64,000 bases of DNA from Brugia malayi (lineage: Eukaryota; Nematoda; Chromadorea; Rhabditida; Onchocercidae), in the NCBI RefSeq assembly GCF_000002995.4, contig NW_025062479.1, positions 7,493,721 to 7,557,720 of the forward strand. The letters run 5' to 3'. The notes below the pieces were generated by a model, which was not told the origin of the DNA, did no database searches, and worked only from the letters and a program-made list of their open reading frames with translations. This document shows positions 49,933 to 60,966 of the stretch, piece after piece (the stretch's first letter is position 1; each line of letters starts with the position of its first letter). The position numbers and the translations under genes were made by a program.

Positions 49933-50641
49933 TTTGCTCAATTTACTTGCTTTCTCCCTGTAATATCTGTTTTGTAAGAAACTGGGGAAGCAATAATCAG
50001 GAAATAGTCACAAATACACATTACTGTTCAGTCCTTTCTTATACACATTTTTATTTGTCAGAGTCTATTCTACCATTACATCTCTTCATCACAACCTCTT
50101 AACAATATCGCGTCAAATATTACTTTATTACCGCTTATGGAGCCTTCCCCCTAAATGAATAATGTTATTATGTTATTATGGAATTATTATCTAATTACCG
50201 AAACTGCCGCATGTGGCCCAGACTGAACGATGGTTTTTCAGAGAAATTTTTTGGATGATTCAAGAAAACAGACCACACGAACTGTCCATTTTATCTAAGT
50301 TATATAAATAGAAATGTGATTATGTCAAAACAACCCACAATTTTTAAAAATCATCCACTAAGCAAGTGTTCTGGAAAAATCTGACCCGGCTTTTCAGACA
50401 GAAGACAGCAGGATGATCTAAGTGGAAGAGCCAAAAGTTTACCCGAACTTCCCTCACTGTCATTGCCAAGCTTTCCCAGTGTTAGCATTCCATCTCCAAC
50501 TCTTCCAAGTCTCTGCTTTCCGCAACTCTTATCGATTTCTGTTGTCTCCTCAATTACACAATCTCTACTCCCAATGTAACAAATAGACTTAAAACTCCTA
50601 GAGGGTTAAGCAGTCGGAGGATATGAAATTCGTAAATAAGT
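49933..50641. other. Spacer upstream of peroxiredoxin
   Basis: No exon was recognised. The first 40 bases hold the 5' UTR of the peroxiredoxin gene with its likely splice acceptor. Confidence 0.45.
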
Positions 50642-51055
50642 TTAGGTTACTTTACTGAAGCCTGAGGGTAGGTAGTGGAGAGGATTGATTTTCTGGCGCT
50701 TTTGCACAGTGTTCAATGAAGATATCGTTGCTTCGATTACAAAATATCTTGACTGATGGTGCATTGTGGACTGCAAGAGGAAAGATATATAAATAAAATT
50801 CTTTGAATCAAGTAGAAGAATGGCATATTTGTTAAATGGGTCATTTTTCAGTGTTCTATGTGAAAGATTTGATAATGTGTCTAAGCGACTTCCATATGGT
50901 CCACCAGCAAGCAAGTAACAAGTGAAGTAAGACATGCTGCCCTTCAGTAACAGCAAGACCGGCATGGTTGGCGTTGACAAGGTTTCCTTTTCATACAAAG
51001 TTAGTGCAAATGATACAAGACAGTGTGGCTCGCCTCTCGTGATAATGGATGTCAT
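50642..51055 (-). CDS. Unrecognised 137-residue open frame, possibly spliced
   Basis: The frame starts MTSIITRGEPHCLVSFALTL and ends LHYLPSGFSKVT. It is long for this base composition and has balanced amino-acid use. Just upstream on the same strand, GTAAGCTAAACG...TTTTCTGTCAG forms a plausible small 5' intron. Inside, CCTCTTGCAG (ending near 50771) is a plausible acceptor, so part of the frame may be intron. No family was recognised. It lies head-to-head with polymerase kappa and upstream of peroxiredoxin. Confidence 0.35.
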   Translation of the reverse strand: MTSIITRGEPHCLVSFALTLYEKETLSTPTMPVLLLLKGSMSYFTCYLLAGGPYGSRLDTLSNLSHRTLKNDPFNKYAILLLDSKNFIYISFLLQSTMHHQSRYFVIEATISSLNTVQKRQKINPLHYLPSGFSKVT

Positions 51056-51429
51056 AAATTGTTGTTCAATTTCCTGACAGAAAAAAGTATCGGATATAGA
51101 AACACTCGTTTAGCTTACTTCCTGACTGTATAGCGCTGTTCACTTGTTGCAGAGTGACCTTTATCCCTAGGTTATAAGTTTCTTCCAGTGACTTATATCA
51201 CTCCTACATACATTTTACATGTGCTATTCAAATGGAAATTTTGCTCCCTTTCGTGCCTTTACGGTAGATACTCCACACGTAGAACAAAAAGGGCAAAAAA
51301 AAAATATTTAGTGGCACCTTCTCTATGTTCCTATGTTGCACTGCTTAAATGATTTCGTTCACAGTTGTTTATAAATAACCATCTGGATAAAATGCTCCTT
51401 CCTAATAAAGATTGCGAAAATATTCTTAG

Positions 51430-54400
51430 GAGCATATCCAGAAAATAATCAATGAAAATACTAGCTCAAATTTCGAAGGATATACAAAGAAAAAGAAAGA
51501 GAGAATCGATGCTAGGATAAAATATTACAATAACATTATGGCAAAATTTACACCACATCAGATTCTCCAGGCTCAAGCTGAAGTTAGTTTTACTTGTCTT
51601 TCTAGTTCATCCTATAGTGAATTTTTATTAGGTCATACTTTGTGATGCATTGTAGACTGCATAGTTTAGATGGATGCTTTGGTGGACCTGCTGGAAAAAG
51701 AACGCGACCTTTCCCGTTATGCTGTTCACGTTGATATGGATGCATTTTATGCAGCTGTTGAAATGAGAGATGATCCTTCACTTCGCAATATTCCAATGGC
51801 AGTGGGTTCGAATTTAATGCTTGTATGTATAGTATTTTGATTCATTTATGCATCTGATTACAGTGTATCCTATATTATTTTTTTCTGAAACAACTTGTAT
51901 TATTGTGCTACAGTTCATAGAACAACAGATTTAACAATTGTTTGGCCTTTCTATGAAATATGTTTCCTATCAGTTAGTTTCTTTTCCCTTTATATACCTG
52001 TGTAGTTAATAGTTCTTTGCGTTATAAAGATTTAGTTCTTATAAGACAATGTCTTTTTAATCATTACCTGTTTGGAACAGTTTCTTAAGAGGGAATTAAA
52101 TCTATATATTTCAGTATTCTGCACTATCTTATGCAGCATATTGAAACGTGAAATGAATTTAGCATCTTACGCTGCATCACTTTCAACCAGAAGTTAAAAT
52201 CTAATGGACGTTTTGAGGGCATTATTATATGAACTTTGCACTATTCTGCAATTGTGGCTTTTCCAGAGTACATCAAATTATGCCGCTCGTCGTTTTGGTG
52301 TCCGTTCTGCTATGCCCGGTTTCATTGCAAAGAAGTTATGCCCTCAACTAAGAATTGTTCATGGTTGTTTTGACAAATATCGAGAAGCAAGTTCAGTGGT
52401 GGGCGTTTTCAGATCATTGAAGAATTTTAAATTCAAGGAAGCGAAATGTTTTCATAAAATAACCGGAAAATAAGCAGCACTTATTTTTCAGGCTAGGAAA
52501 ATATTTAGAGACTATGATCCTGATTTTTATGCGGATGGCTTGGATGAAGCATATCTCGATTTAACTACCTACATCCAAAATCGATTCCGCACTGGCTCAG
52601 GTACAATACTTGGTTGTTATGCTACCGATCATTTTTTCTGTACTTATTTTAAAATCCACTTTGCAGTTGAGCACGAAAGAATTCGATATATGGGTGAGTG
52701 CGTTTGTCGACTACCTTTGGTTGCAGAAAATGAGATACATCACTTGAACAAGGCTGAAATTACTGAAGAAATATGCACAAAATGTAAAAAACTACGTAAA
52801 TGTGTACGAGACCACATCACTTTCGGAGTGGATATTGATGAAGTACTGTTCCATAGTTTTCTTTTTTGTTCATATAAAAAACATTTTAATGTCATTTGAA
52901 AATATGTTTTCTGGCAAAACAACTTTGCAGGTTGTTCGTGAAATGCGATTCAGAGTAGAACAAGCAGTGGGTTTAACATGTAGTGCAGGTACGTCAGCGT
53001 TAGTCTTTTATAGTAGTTGCTATATTCAATAATTTATTGGAAAAAAGCAAGTATAAGTACGCAGGCAGAATGTGTTTTAAGCAGTAGTCTGCGATATGAA
53101 GATAGAAACTTAGTTTAGTGAGTTTATGAGGTCAATTAGCTCATACATGCTGCTGCTGTCGTTCGGAATTTCAACGTTAGTTTTATTAGGAGAGAATATT
53201 CTTTGTCATTTGTTTCATGTAAGCCAGTAAGTGTTGTAGGAATTGCGCCAAATTCTCTGTTAGCTAAAGTATGTTCCGATATCAATAAACCGAACGGGCA
53301 GTATCGTCTGCTGAATGAAAGGGAAGCCGTTTTAACTTTTTTGAAGGATCTTCCAATACGTAAGGTAATTTTATAAATCCATTGAATTTTATAGTAAAAC
53401 TGTGCGTGTTACTTTATTTTCTGTTGTTTCTAAAAGTTATTTTAATATAAACAGGACCAGTTCGCGTTTATTATTTTAGATAAGCGGTATTGGGCCTGTA
53501 ATGGAAGCAGTTCTAAAAGGGATAGGTTTGGAAAAATGTGTTGACTTCTATGAGCGACGCGGAATAATTAGTTTGCTTTTTACACAACGCAGTTATGAAT
53601 ATTTTTTGCGAATTGCTCTTGGTATATCTCAAGTGTTCAGTGCTGATCAAAAAATGAGACGGAAAAGTATCAGTACAGAACGAACATTCCATCCTACTGG
53701 AGACCTTGGAGCTCTTCTCGAGGAAATGCTTTGCAGATATTTTTTTAGTTTTGGTTAAAGTTTGTAAGACCTAGAAGTCCGTGAGTTTAGAAGGTGATGA
53801 GATTTGAGCATTTTACGCCCTTCAGTCTTTAGGACTTGAAAACCTTATGGTAATGACTCTCTCTAAATTATAGACGTTGGAAAGTCTTTGCAACGAACTT
53901 ATTAATTCTTTACCCAGTCATGGAATTCGAGGAGGACGAACAGTTACTGTAAAAATGAAATTTTCAACGTTTGATGTAATTACACGGTGCTGTAGGTATT
54001 GAACTTTCATGATGGACTCCAACTTTTCCTTAGTTAATAAAGTGGAACCTTTCATACTAGTTACTCAAATCTTAAAAAAAAAAAAAACTGAAATTGTCGA
54101 CTGTAGTTTTTCAGCGTGGACTATATGATTTGTGATGTAAACCGTTTATTTGCTTTGTGTTCGAAATTTGTACGTAGAGAAATGCATGACGGTCATGACA
54201 GTGATAAGTATTTGCGACTGCTGGGTGTACGATTAGCGCATTTGGTCTTCAAAAATGAGAAAGTATGCTTGTAGAGTTTTATGTGTACATCTGTTATATA
54301 GGTTATTTCAATTTTTAATGCCACATTTTATGAGGTTGAATCGCCATATCCGCTGTGCTTATTTTGGAAGCGAAGAGAATCAATAGGATACATTAGTGAT

Positions 54401-54902
54401 GCATCAAATGACAGTCTTCTACTTCCACCTTTAAAACTCGATAGCAACGGTGAAGATTCAGATGATGTTTCCCGAGAAATGGTTTATTTGGATCAACCAC
54501 AGCCTTGCCCAATTTGCAAAACCACACTGCCGAAGGAGCTGAGTTTGGTGAATCAGCATATTGATGAATGTTTGAATAGGTTCGGAAATCGACATGAACT
54601 CAGTATTTCTGTTTTTTACTGTGATAAGAACACTAACGAATACGGCTTTATGTAATGAAAAAGGCATGAGGTTCGACTGGAATTTATATAATTTTAGTCA
54701 CTTCTTGCATAAATGCTCTCTTTCCAGGCAAGTGATAAGTGAACTGCAAGACGCTCAAAACGCCAATAAAACAACGTTGAAATGTGGAAGTCCGAAAGAT
54801 AAGATACCAAAAAAAAGGCTGGCGAAGGGAACAGTGCCTCCTAATAAGACACCCAAGAATTCATTAGAAAATTATTTGACCAGAACACCGGCGAAAATGT
54901 AA
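51430..54902 (+). CDS. polk-1: DNA polymerase kappa (translesion polymerase), first exon not found
   Basis: A Y-family polymerase that bypasses bulky minor-groove lesions in the nucleus. Exons: 51430-51582, 51670-51822, 52267-52398, 52492-52600, 52667-52842, 52931-52988, 53240-53364, 53480 to about 53753, 53874-53995, 54115-54262, 54335-54579, 54728-54902. The first seen exon gives the N-clasp ([20 protein letters not shown]). Then come the palm motif [15 protein letters not shown] (catalytic Asp, steric-gate Tyr), [19 protein letters not shown], the LDEAYLD catalytic acids, [20 protein letters not shown], the helix-hairpin-helix [13 protein letters not shown], the little-finger KSISTERTF, and a C-terminal UBZ-type zinc finger (CPICKTT...NQHIDEC). 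A basic tail ends [14 protein letters not shown]. Oddities: the usual SLDE reads GLDE. The exon starting at 53480 has no donor that joins 53874 in phase; a 17-base micro-exon at 53833-53849 would repair the phase. The initiator exon upstream of 51430 is unknown. Confidence 0.92.
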
Positions 54903-54965
54903 TATAATTTGTCATTGGTTCGACCAGATTCTAGATGTCTTTCCCTCACTACTTGTAGATTATAG

Positions 54966-55088
54966 AGTGACCCAGCTGTTTGGAAAACAGGGAGAACAGT
55001 ACCAAATAAGACACGTAAGGATTTATTAGAACATTGGGAACTCACTAGTAGTTTTGAAGAGGAAATGAAGGGAAACGCTTATTTCTAA
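54966..55088 (+). repeat. Decayed duplicate of the polymerase kappa tail exon
   Basis: After TTATAG an open 40-codon segment contains RTVPNKTRKDLLEHWELTSS. It resembles [20 protein letters not shown] at the end of the last polymerase kappa exon, 150 bases upstream; the DNA (AATAAGACAC..AAG.ATT.ATTAGAA) matches as well. Its reading phase does not fit the donor of the zinc-finger exon, so it is not a simple alternative last exon. It could be reached only from a cryptic donor inside exon 54728-54902. Confidence 0.6.
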
Positions 55089-55969
55089 ATGATTCTGTAA
55101 TCCTGTGTCTTTATGTGAGTAAAAAAAAATTTTCTTGGATGAAAAAACCTCATGTCTTGCTTTTTTCGTTTCTCGTCTCCAGTGACATAAAAGTGGGTAC
55201 CAAATTTTGTAGAAGTACCGCAGTTATGTCCGTTACAATTACTCAGTCTTGAAGTCCCAGTCTGTCTTGGCTATTTGAGACGGACATAGACTTATTCCGC
55301 TCATGGCCACCAATGAAAAAACAGTAACCGAAATATCTGCAAATCTTTCTTTTGCGCAGAATGACACATACGGATACAAAGCACAGCGATACACCAACAC
55401 GCAACGAACCTCATAGCACCATTGACTGCGGGATTTGAACATAATACTCGTACTATTCGGCCTTATCAGCAACCCAAGCTTAACACCAAATCGTCTAACA
55501 TGACGAAAGCAAGCTAACCATTGTTGCAAAATTGGTTTTACCAAGTTGGAGGACTATACCGTCGAATAATGACGCAACAATGTGGCGACCCTGGTCTCCA
55601 CCCAACCATGAAGAACCCTGATCCATCACGCACACCGCAATGTTTAAATTCCACTGCATCTGAACAGCTAGTACCGCAATAGATAAAAGTACTTGCACAT
55701 TGTCTACTACACGATTACATCGTAGCTTCACAAAATCATTCAATTTGTATCTTAAAATGTAATCTTTATTTCTGAAAATACGCCTCAAAACAGGGAAGTC
55801 ACATTTGTACTGGAAAGAGAATCAAAGATGTGACAAAAAAATAAACTGCCACGGAATACGTCAACACTGTAATTACACCAATGTAAGAGTAACCGAGTTG
55901 CAAAAGAACATTTGAAACGGGACGATTACAACAAAACAATAGGTGTACGCCCAGAGCTGCTGAAAACAT
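55089..55969. other. Convergent spacer with overlapping open frames
   Basis: The stretch lies between the polymerase kappa region and the one-RRM gene. Two overlapping - strand frames, 55239-55544 and 55495-55788, are about 100 residues each and lie in sequence of higher GC content than usual here. The upper one follows a good acceptor (GTATTTTCAG, exon start near 55770) and has a plausible donor (CTTG|GTAAAACC near 55535). The encoded segments match no family I know. A missed gene or decayed transposon are both possible. Confidence 0.3.
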
Positions 55970-56796
55970 TCATCGAGAAATAGCACGATCGACACGAAGC
56001 TGACGTCCCATAAATTCCGCATGGTTCATACTTCCAACAGCTTGCTCCGCCGCTGCTTCCGTTTCGAATTCGCAGAAACCGAAACCACGCGGACGGCCTG
56101 TGTCCCGATCCAACACGATGCGCACGCTGGTTACCGGACCGACTTGCCAAAAGAAATTTGCCACATCCTCCTCTCTTGCACTGTAAGGCAAGTTTCCAAC
56201 TGGAAAAGAACAGTTCGAAGATTACGTAGTGCTGCAGTGGCAAGTGGTTGGCAGTAACTATATTCATAATCTAGGCCAAAATGTATGAGGATATCGATTT
56301 GTTTTAAGCTCAGCAATAAAAAACGTGCTGCAAAGACTTGAAGTCTAGAGCAAAAGCAATCTACGTCCTAATCTCTACCAAACCTAACTTCCCAAATATA
56401 GTCTTGTGAACCATGCCAGAATGACGAAGTATTGCAATATATTTGAACAATAACTCATTCATAACAGACGCTTTTCACCAGGGAAGTTTAAAAACACTTC
56501 CTCAAAAATAATTAAGCAGTTTCAAACCTTTTCAATACTTTTAAATGAAAAAGAGTAGTCCGATGACAGTTATTAACTCATAACTTCTGAATTATTTCGA
56601 AATTATCGCTTTAATTATGGTACTATTAGAATGGTAGGTAAATATATAAAATAATGAATCCATTTAAAGCCAAATACTTCCTTTGACAAAGAATAACCTT
56701 CCGAACTTCCCCATTTAAGATTCATTCGTAATAAAAATAGATGCAGATAAAACTTTACTAAATTACTCAAAACTTACCAAATACTGAGCGAGACAT
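55970..56796 (-). CDS. Small single-RRM protein resembling the CstF-64 N-terminal domain
   Basis: Two exons (56778-56796 and 55970-56199) encode 82 residues. MSRSVFVGNLPY is the RNP2 strand with the exact N-terminus style of CstF-64 (CSTF2), GRPRGFGFCEFE is RNP1, and GRQLRVDRAISR closes the domain. CstF-64 binds GU-rich RNA downstream of polyadenylation sites, but it also needs a hinge, a Pro/Gly-rich region and a C-terminal domain, which are absent: the stop codon follows the RRM at once. So this is either a free-standing RRM paralogue or, if splicing skips the last codons, the first part of a longer gene; no further exon is visible toward 55089. Neighbours on the same strand are HSCB and the U1A-like gene. 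Confidence 0.85.
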
Positions 56797-58484
56797 GATC
56801 TCCGGAACCGTACGTAAGACCTCGACAAGAGACAGAAGCGACCCGAGAACTACAATGGAGAATTTTTGAATGGAAGTTTGTTACAAACCAACAATCAGAA
56901 CTCTACAGTTTGAAGCCAAACTGTCCCAGTGCCATGAATCGATCTAATAAAAATTACAGACAGCAAGTATAAAATGTAAAAAAAAGGGAGTGAAGATTGT
57001 CACATCCACGCCAATTCCGCCGGGCAATGGAACCACCAACACACACTAAGCCTAAAAATGGTGAATGAATGCGGGAGAGAAGTGCTCTCAGCTTCCAATC
57101 GATTGTTCCAGAAACTTTGTCCGTCTTCTACTCTGACATTACTCTATAGGCAGACTGATCAAAGGCAGATGAGAAGAACCTTGGGTGAGCAAATGAGAAC
57201 ATATTATAATAGACACAAGGGGAAGGGTGGGTGTGGGTGCAGAAGAGGAAGAGAATGTCAACCATTTATGAAGCGCTACATTCTGACGAAAGAGTGGGCA
57301 GATGTTCCCCTTGCATTTCTTGCATACTTTTGTGACTTATTCTTCTGTCTAGCCTGTGACGACGAGTTGAGGATATCTTCACCTTGTTCACATATATCTC
57401 TCCTCTGTACTATCGGGTATGGGAAGGCAGGCGCAAAATGAGAAGTGTCGTTATTATTCATGTGAAATCCAGCCAGAGTACTATGAAGAATTGGAGGAAC
57501 TCCAGTATTCCGGAAACGAAATGTTTTGCTTAACTTCTTTTTTGTAACTTACCGCTAGACGTTTTATGACGTTTGTAATTTTATACTTACTGATGCAATT
57601 AAATATATTTACTGAAAGTAATCTGGTGCATATATCATACAGGAGCCTTCTGTATTTCGTATACATCAGCTGGTGGAAAAGGCTACGAAAAGCTAGAGAG
57701 CGCAAATAACTAACGTTTCTACCACCTCGTTCCTAGTGACCAGATTCACTTCTTTCCTCATCCCACTTATTATCAATGACACTTTTTTAGTAACCAGACT
57801 TGGAACAGCAGAAATATTATAGCATCATTCACTGAATTCAGTCGGCCATTATTCTGTTAGGCAAACCGAAATATTTTTAAAATATATAAATATCGCTGAT
57901 TAGAGATATAAGTCTACTCATGTTTGTGTCAACTGTTGGAATGCTGCAAGAAACTTTGTGTCTGGTTGTGAATCAACTCATTTATGAAGATGTCCTATAG
58001 AACACCACTGTATCAGGAGCTAGAGTCACGCTATGGCTACGATTTGTTTTCAACTTTATACTACCATATAGACTTCATCAAATCTTTATTAAAATACAGC
58101 TTCAGTCAGATTCTTACTAAATTTTCCCCTACAACCAAAAAAAAAAAAACAGCTAGTGGATGACACATATCGCAAATAAGTTCCATCGATCAATAGAACC
58201 TTTATCACAACTTTTTGTTTCCAAACACCGAAAAGCTGTTATAACAACATTCGCCACATACGTTCTAAACCTTTAAATCCATTTCAGCATTGCGAAAGGA
58301 AATGCTTGAAGCCACATTTTGTCGCGAAATCTTGATCGACGCCTCACAATATGAAAGAAAAAACAAAGTTGGCAAAAGACATTATACATCTCATGCCAAT
58401 TTCTGACCTTCTTCCCTACCCTCATGTTCCATATGTCATGTCGTCCACTTCACTTTTGTTTTTGAGCAAAACATAAACAACGAT
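56797..58484. other. Intergenic region upstream of the one-RRM gene
   Basis: Contains a 127-codon open frame at 57058-57441 (+) in a GC-richer patch, with frames on the other strand as well; composition and lack of any motif argue against a gene. A - strand frame at 57481-57705 is likewise unsupported. The rest is AT-rich. The last 100 bases should hold the HSCB 3' UTR. Confidence 0.4.
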
Positions 58485-60277
58485 TTATTCATTATTGAAC
58501 ATTCTGCTTGATAAACCGTCTTTCAAACGATAATAGAATGTCAGTTTGAATACAGCTTCTTTTGCTTTTTTAAAATCGTTTGTTTCAATGCTGTTCGCAA
58601 ATTCTCTTCCTAACAAATGAATCTTAATTTTCACTTCATCCAACAACGTATTCAGTTCATTCGTATCATTGCTTATTACTACCAGTTCATTTAGTTCCAT
58701 CATTTCTATCAAGAAATCTTTGTTATCCACTGCATCTAGAAATGGTACCACCGGTTATCGAATTTATAACTGATGAAAACAAATTTAAACCTTCGGAAGT
58801 CTTTCTTGGATTTCAAGAAAACACATGACTTGGCAAGTCACTGCACAAGATCTGGGAAATTGTTATAAGATTATAAGTGAAGATCGAATCCTTTAATATT
58901 AATCAAAACGAATTTAACAAAGTTAAATTACCTTTGTCATCCAATGGCTCTCCTTTCAATGTGAGTAGGTATTTCGCCCTTTCCAACGGCTCGGTCAATG
59001 TTTTATACGCTTCATTGAGATATCGTGAGCAATTTTCAGATATTTCTTTCTCCTTCTGCAAAATGATTAATGAAATGTTATGAACACAAGACGATAGAAT
59101 TTACAACTAGTCTATGAATTTTAGAAAAGAGGAAATCAAAGCAAATGCCAAAATTTCAACGAAACTGATAGGGATTCTTACCGGACTTGAATAAACCTGA
59201 TCACAATCATTTTAATCAACATTATCTACTTTTATAAATATCATGTATATAAAAAATTTTAATCAACATTATCTACTTTTATAAATATTATAAATATTCT
59301 TACTTTTATAAATATCATGTATATAAAAAATTTTAATCAACATTATCTACTTTTATAAATATTATAAATATTCTTACTTTTATAAATATCATACAAACAA
59401 ATTAATTTATCGAAATCCACAATGAGTTCTCAGAAATGAATAAAAGTAACAATGTTTCTCACAAAATACGACTTAAAAATGTTACTTGTGAACATTTCGA
59501 AAATTTGTCAGGATGAACAAATGACTGCAATTTGAGAAAATTTATCTTCAATAAAGAAAGATCAACGTTAAATCTTGGAAGTAGACCCAAATAATCGAAA
59601 TAATTTCTATCTTCAACTGGTTGTATAGCTGAACACAGTGGGCAGAACAACTTTTCCTGTAACAAGCAATATCCACTTTAGAGACGTAAAATGATATAGG
59701 CGAATTATTACACTAAACCGTTATAAAATTCTTTAGTTCAACAGATCATCCTGGTAAACTGAATAATGTTTTGAAATTGCACTACAACAAAAGCGAATCA
59801 AAAAGGAATTTCATTCAAGTAGACAAACAATAACAAAAATAAGTAAATTGGTCTCTGATTTATGTAATTACCAATGATTGCTTGTCCATGATCAAAATAA
59901 CAAAAAAATAAAATGAAACAGCATAAGTAAGTGAGCGGAAAGCTATGAACAATTAAAAAATCTACACATTAAGAATATCCCAACAGCAAATTAAAATCTC
60001 CCTACACGTTAAGAATATCTTCGCTTGGCCAGTGATTTTTAAAAAATGGAAACGTACCTTTAAACACTCAATAGCTTTACGACATTTCCAACAATCCAAA
60101 GTGTCAGTGTACTTTTTTTTGATTTTACTGGAAACAAAAACAAGCTGCTATTTGACGGTTTGAATACGGGCTTGTATAGCCAATTTAAATTTTTTAATAA
60201 TAAACAGTTATCCATAAAACGAAAAGTCACACTCACCAAAAAGTACGTGAGGGGACAACTAGCCGAAATAAATTCAT
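58485..60277 (-). CDS. HSCB: HSCB / Jac1, mitochondrial Fe-S cluster co-chaperone
   Basis: HSCB is a J-domain protein that brings the scaffold ISCU to the HSP70 HSPA9 for iron-sulfur cluster transfer. Exons: 60238-60277 (tentative), 60058-60127, 59486-59656, 58932-59055, 58485-58735. The second exon has the first zinc pair (LDCWKCRKAIEC) and the third the second pair (LFCPLC), the four-cysteine domain of metazoan HSCB. The J domain follows: YFDYLGLLPRF, the HPD triad in FVHPDKF, NEAYKTLTEPLERAKYLL and LKGEPLDD. The last exon is the three-helix ISCU-binding domain (DFLIEMMELNE). The proposed first exon begins MNLFRLVVPSRTF, a good mitochondrial presequence, but it ends in phase 1 while the next exon needs phase 2. 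A base error in the eight-A run near 60112-60119 or an undetected first exon would explain this. Confidence 0.9.
59212..59395. repeat. AT-rich minisatellite in an HSCB intron
   Basis: TTTAATCAACATTATCTACT followed by TTTATAAATAT is repeated three times, interleaved with copies of ATCATGTATATAAAAAA and ATTATAAATATTCTTACTT. It lies in the 430-base intron between the exons 59486-59656 and 58932-59055. Confidence 0.9.
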
Positions 60278-60966
60278 TTTCAGAAAAGCTAAACTCACAA
60301 GTTTAGTCTTTTTTTCGAAGCGAAACTTGACTAATAACGTTTCAGTGGCACTGAAAAAAGAGATATGGAGACAGTGGTTTAAAAATGAACCACCAACTAT
60401 GAGCCCCAAAAATATAGAACGCTAGAAGGATAAGAGTTTGAAATATACCCAGGAAAAATCTATCAATCTTCAGGACAGTGGGATTTTCATCTCGACTAAA
60501 TCTTAAGTACTACACCTTAAAATATTTTTCGTTACCACATATATCACTTCAAACTTTCTTTGAAAAGTAATGGCTATGCTAACTAAACATTAAAAATTTC
60601 GAAAGACTCCAATTCCTGGTTCGCACATTAACGAAACATAATCAAAATTAACAACCGGTAAGGATGCAGTGCCCTGCTATTTTGGTCGCAATCAAAATGG
60701 GAGATCAATAGACTTCATTTTTTTATAGAATTTTATTTTATAAATGGTTCAAAAAGCAATAAAGTTTAATAAGTGGTTCGCAAAAGGGTATGAAATTGAT
60801 AAGTGCTTTGTTAAACAGCATGAAATTAAAATTTAAACTACGTAGATAAAAACAAGGAAAACTGAACATATTTGAACGACAACATTATGATAAATGAAAG
60901 CAACCGCACAAGAGAATAACATAGATACCCCAGAGATCAACAAAACAAAAGAAGCAACTAGGAAAA

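Noticed and set aside
57058..57441. 127-residue + strand open frame
   Set aside because: It lies in a GC-richer patch where frames on both strands are open; composition is not protein-like and no splice context supports it.
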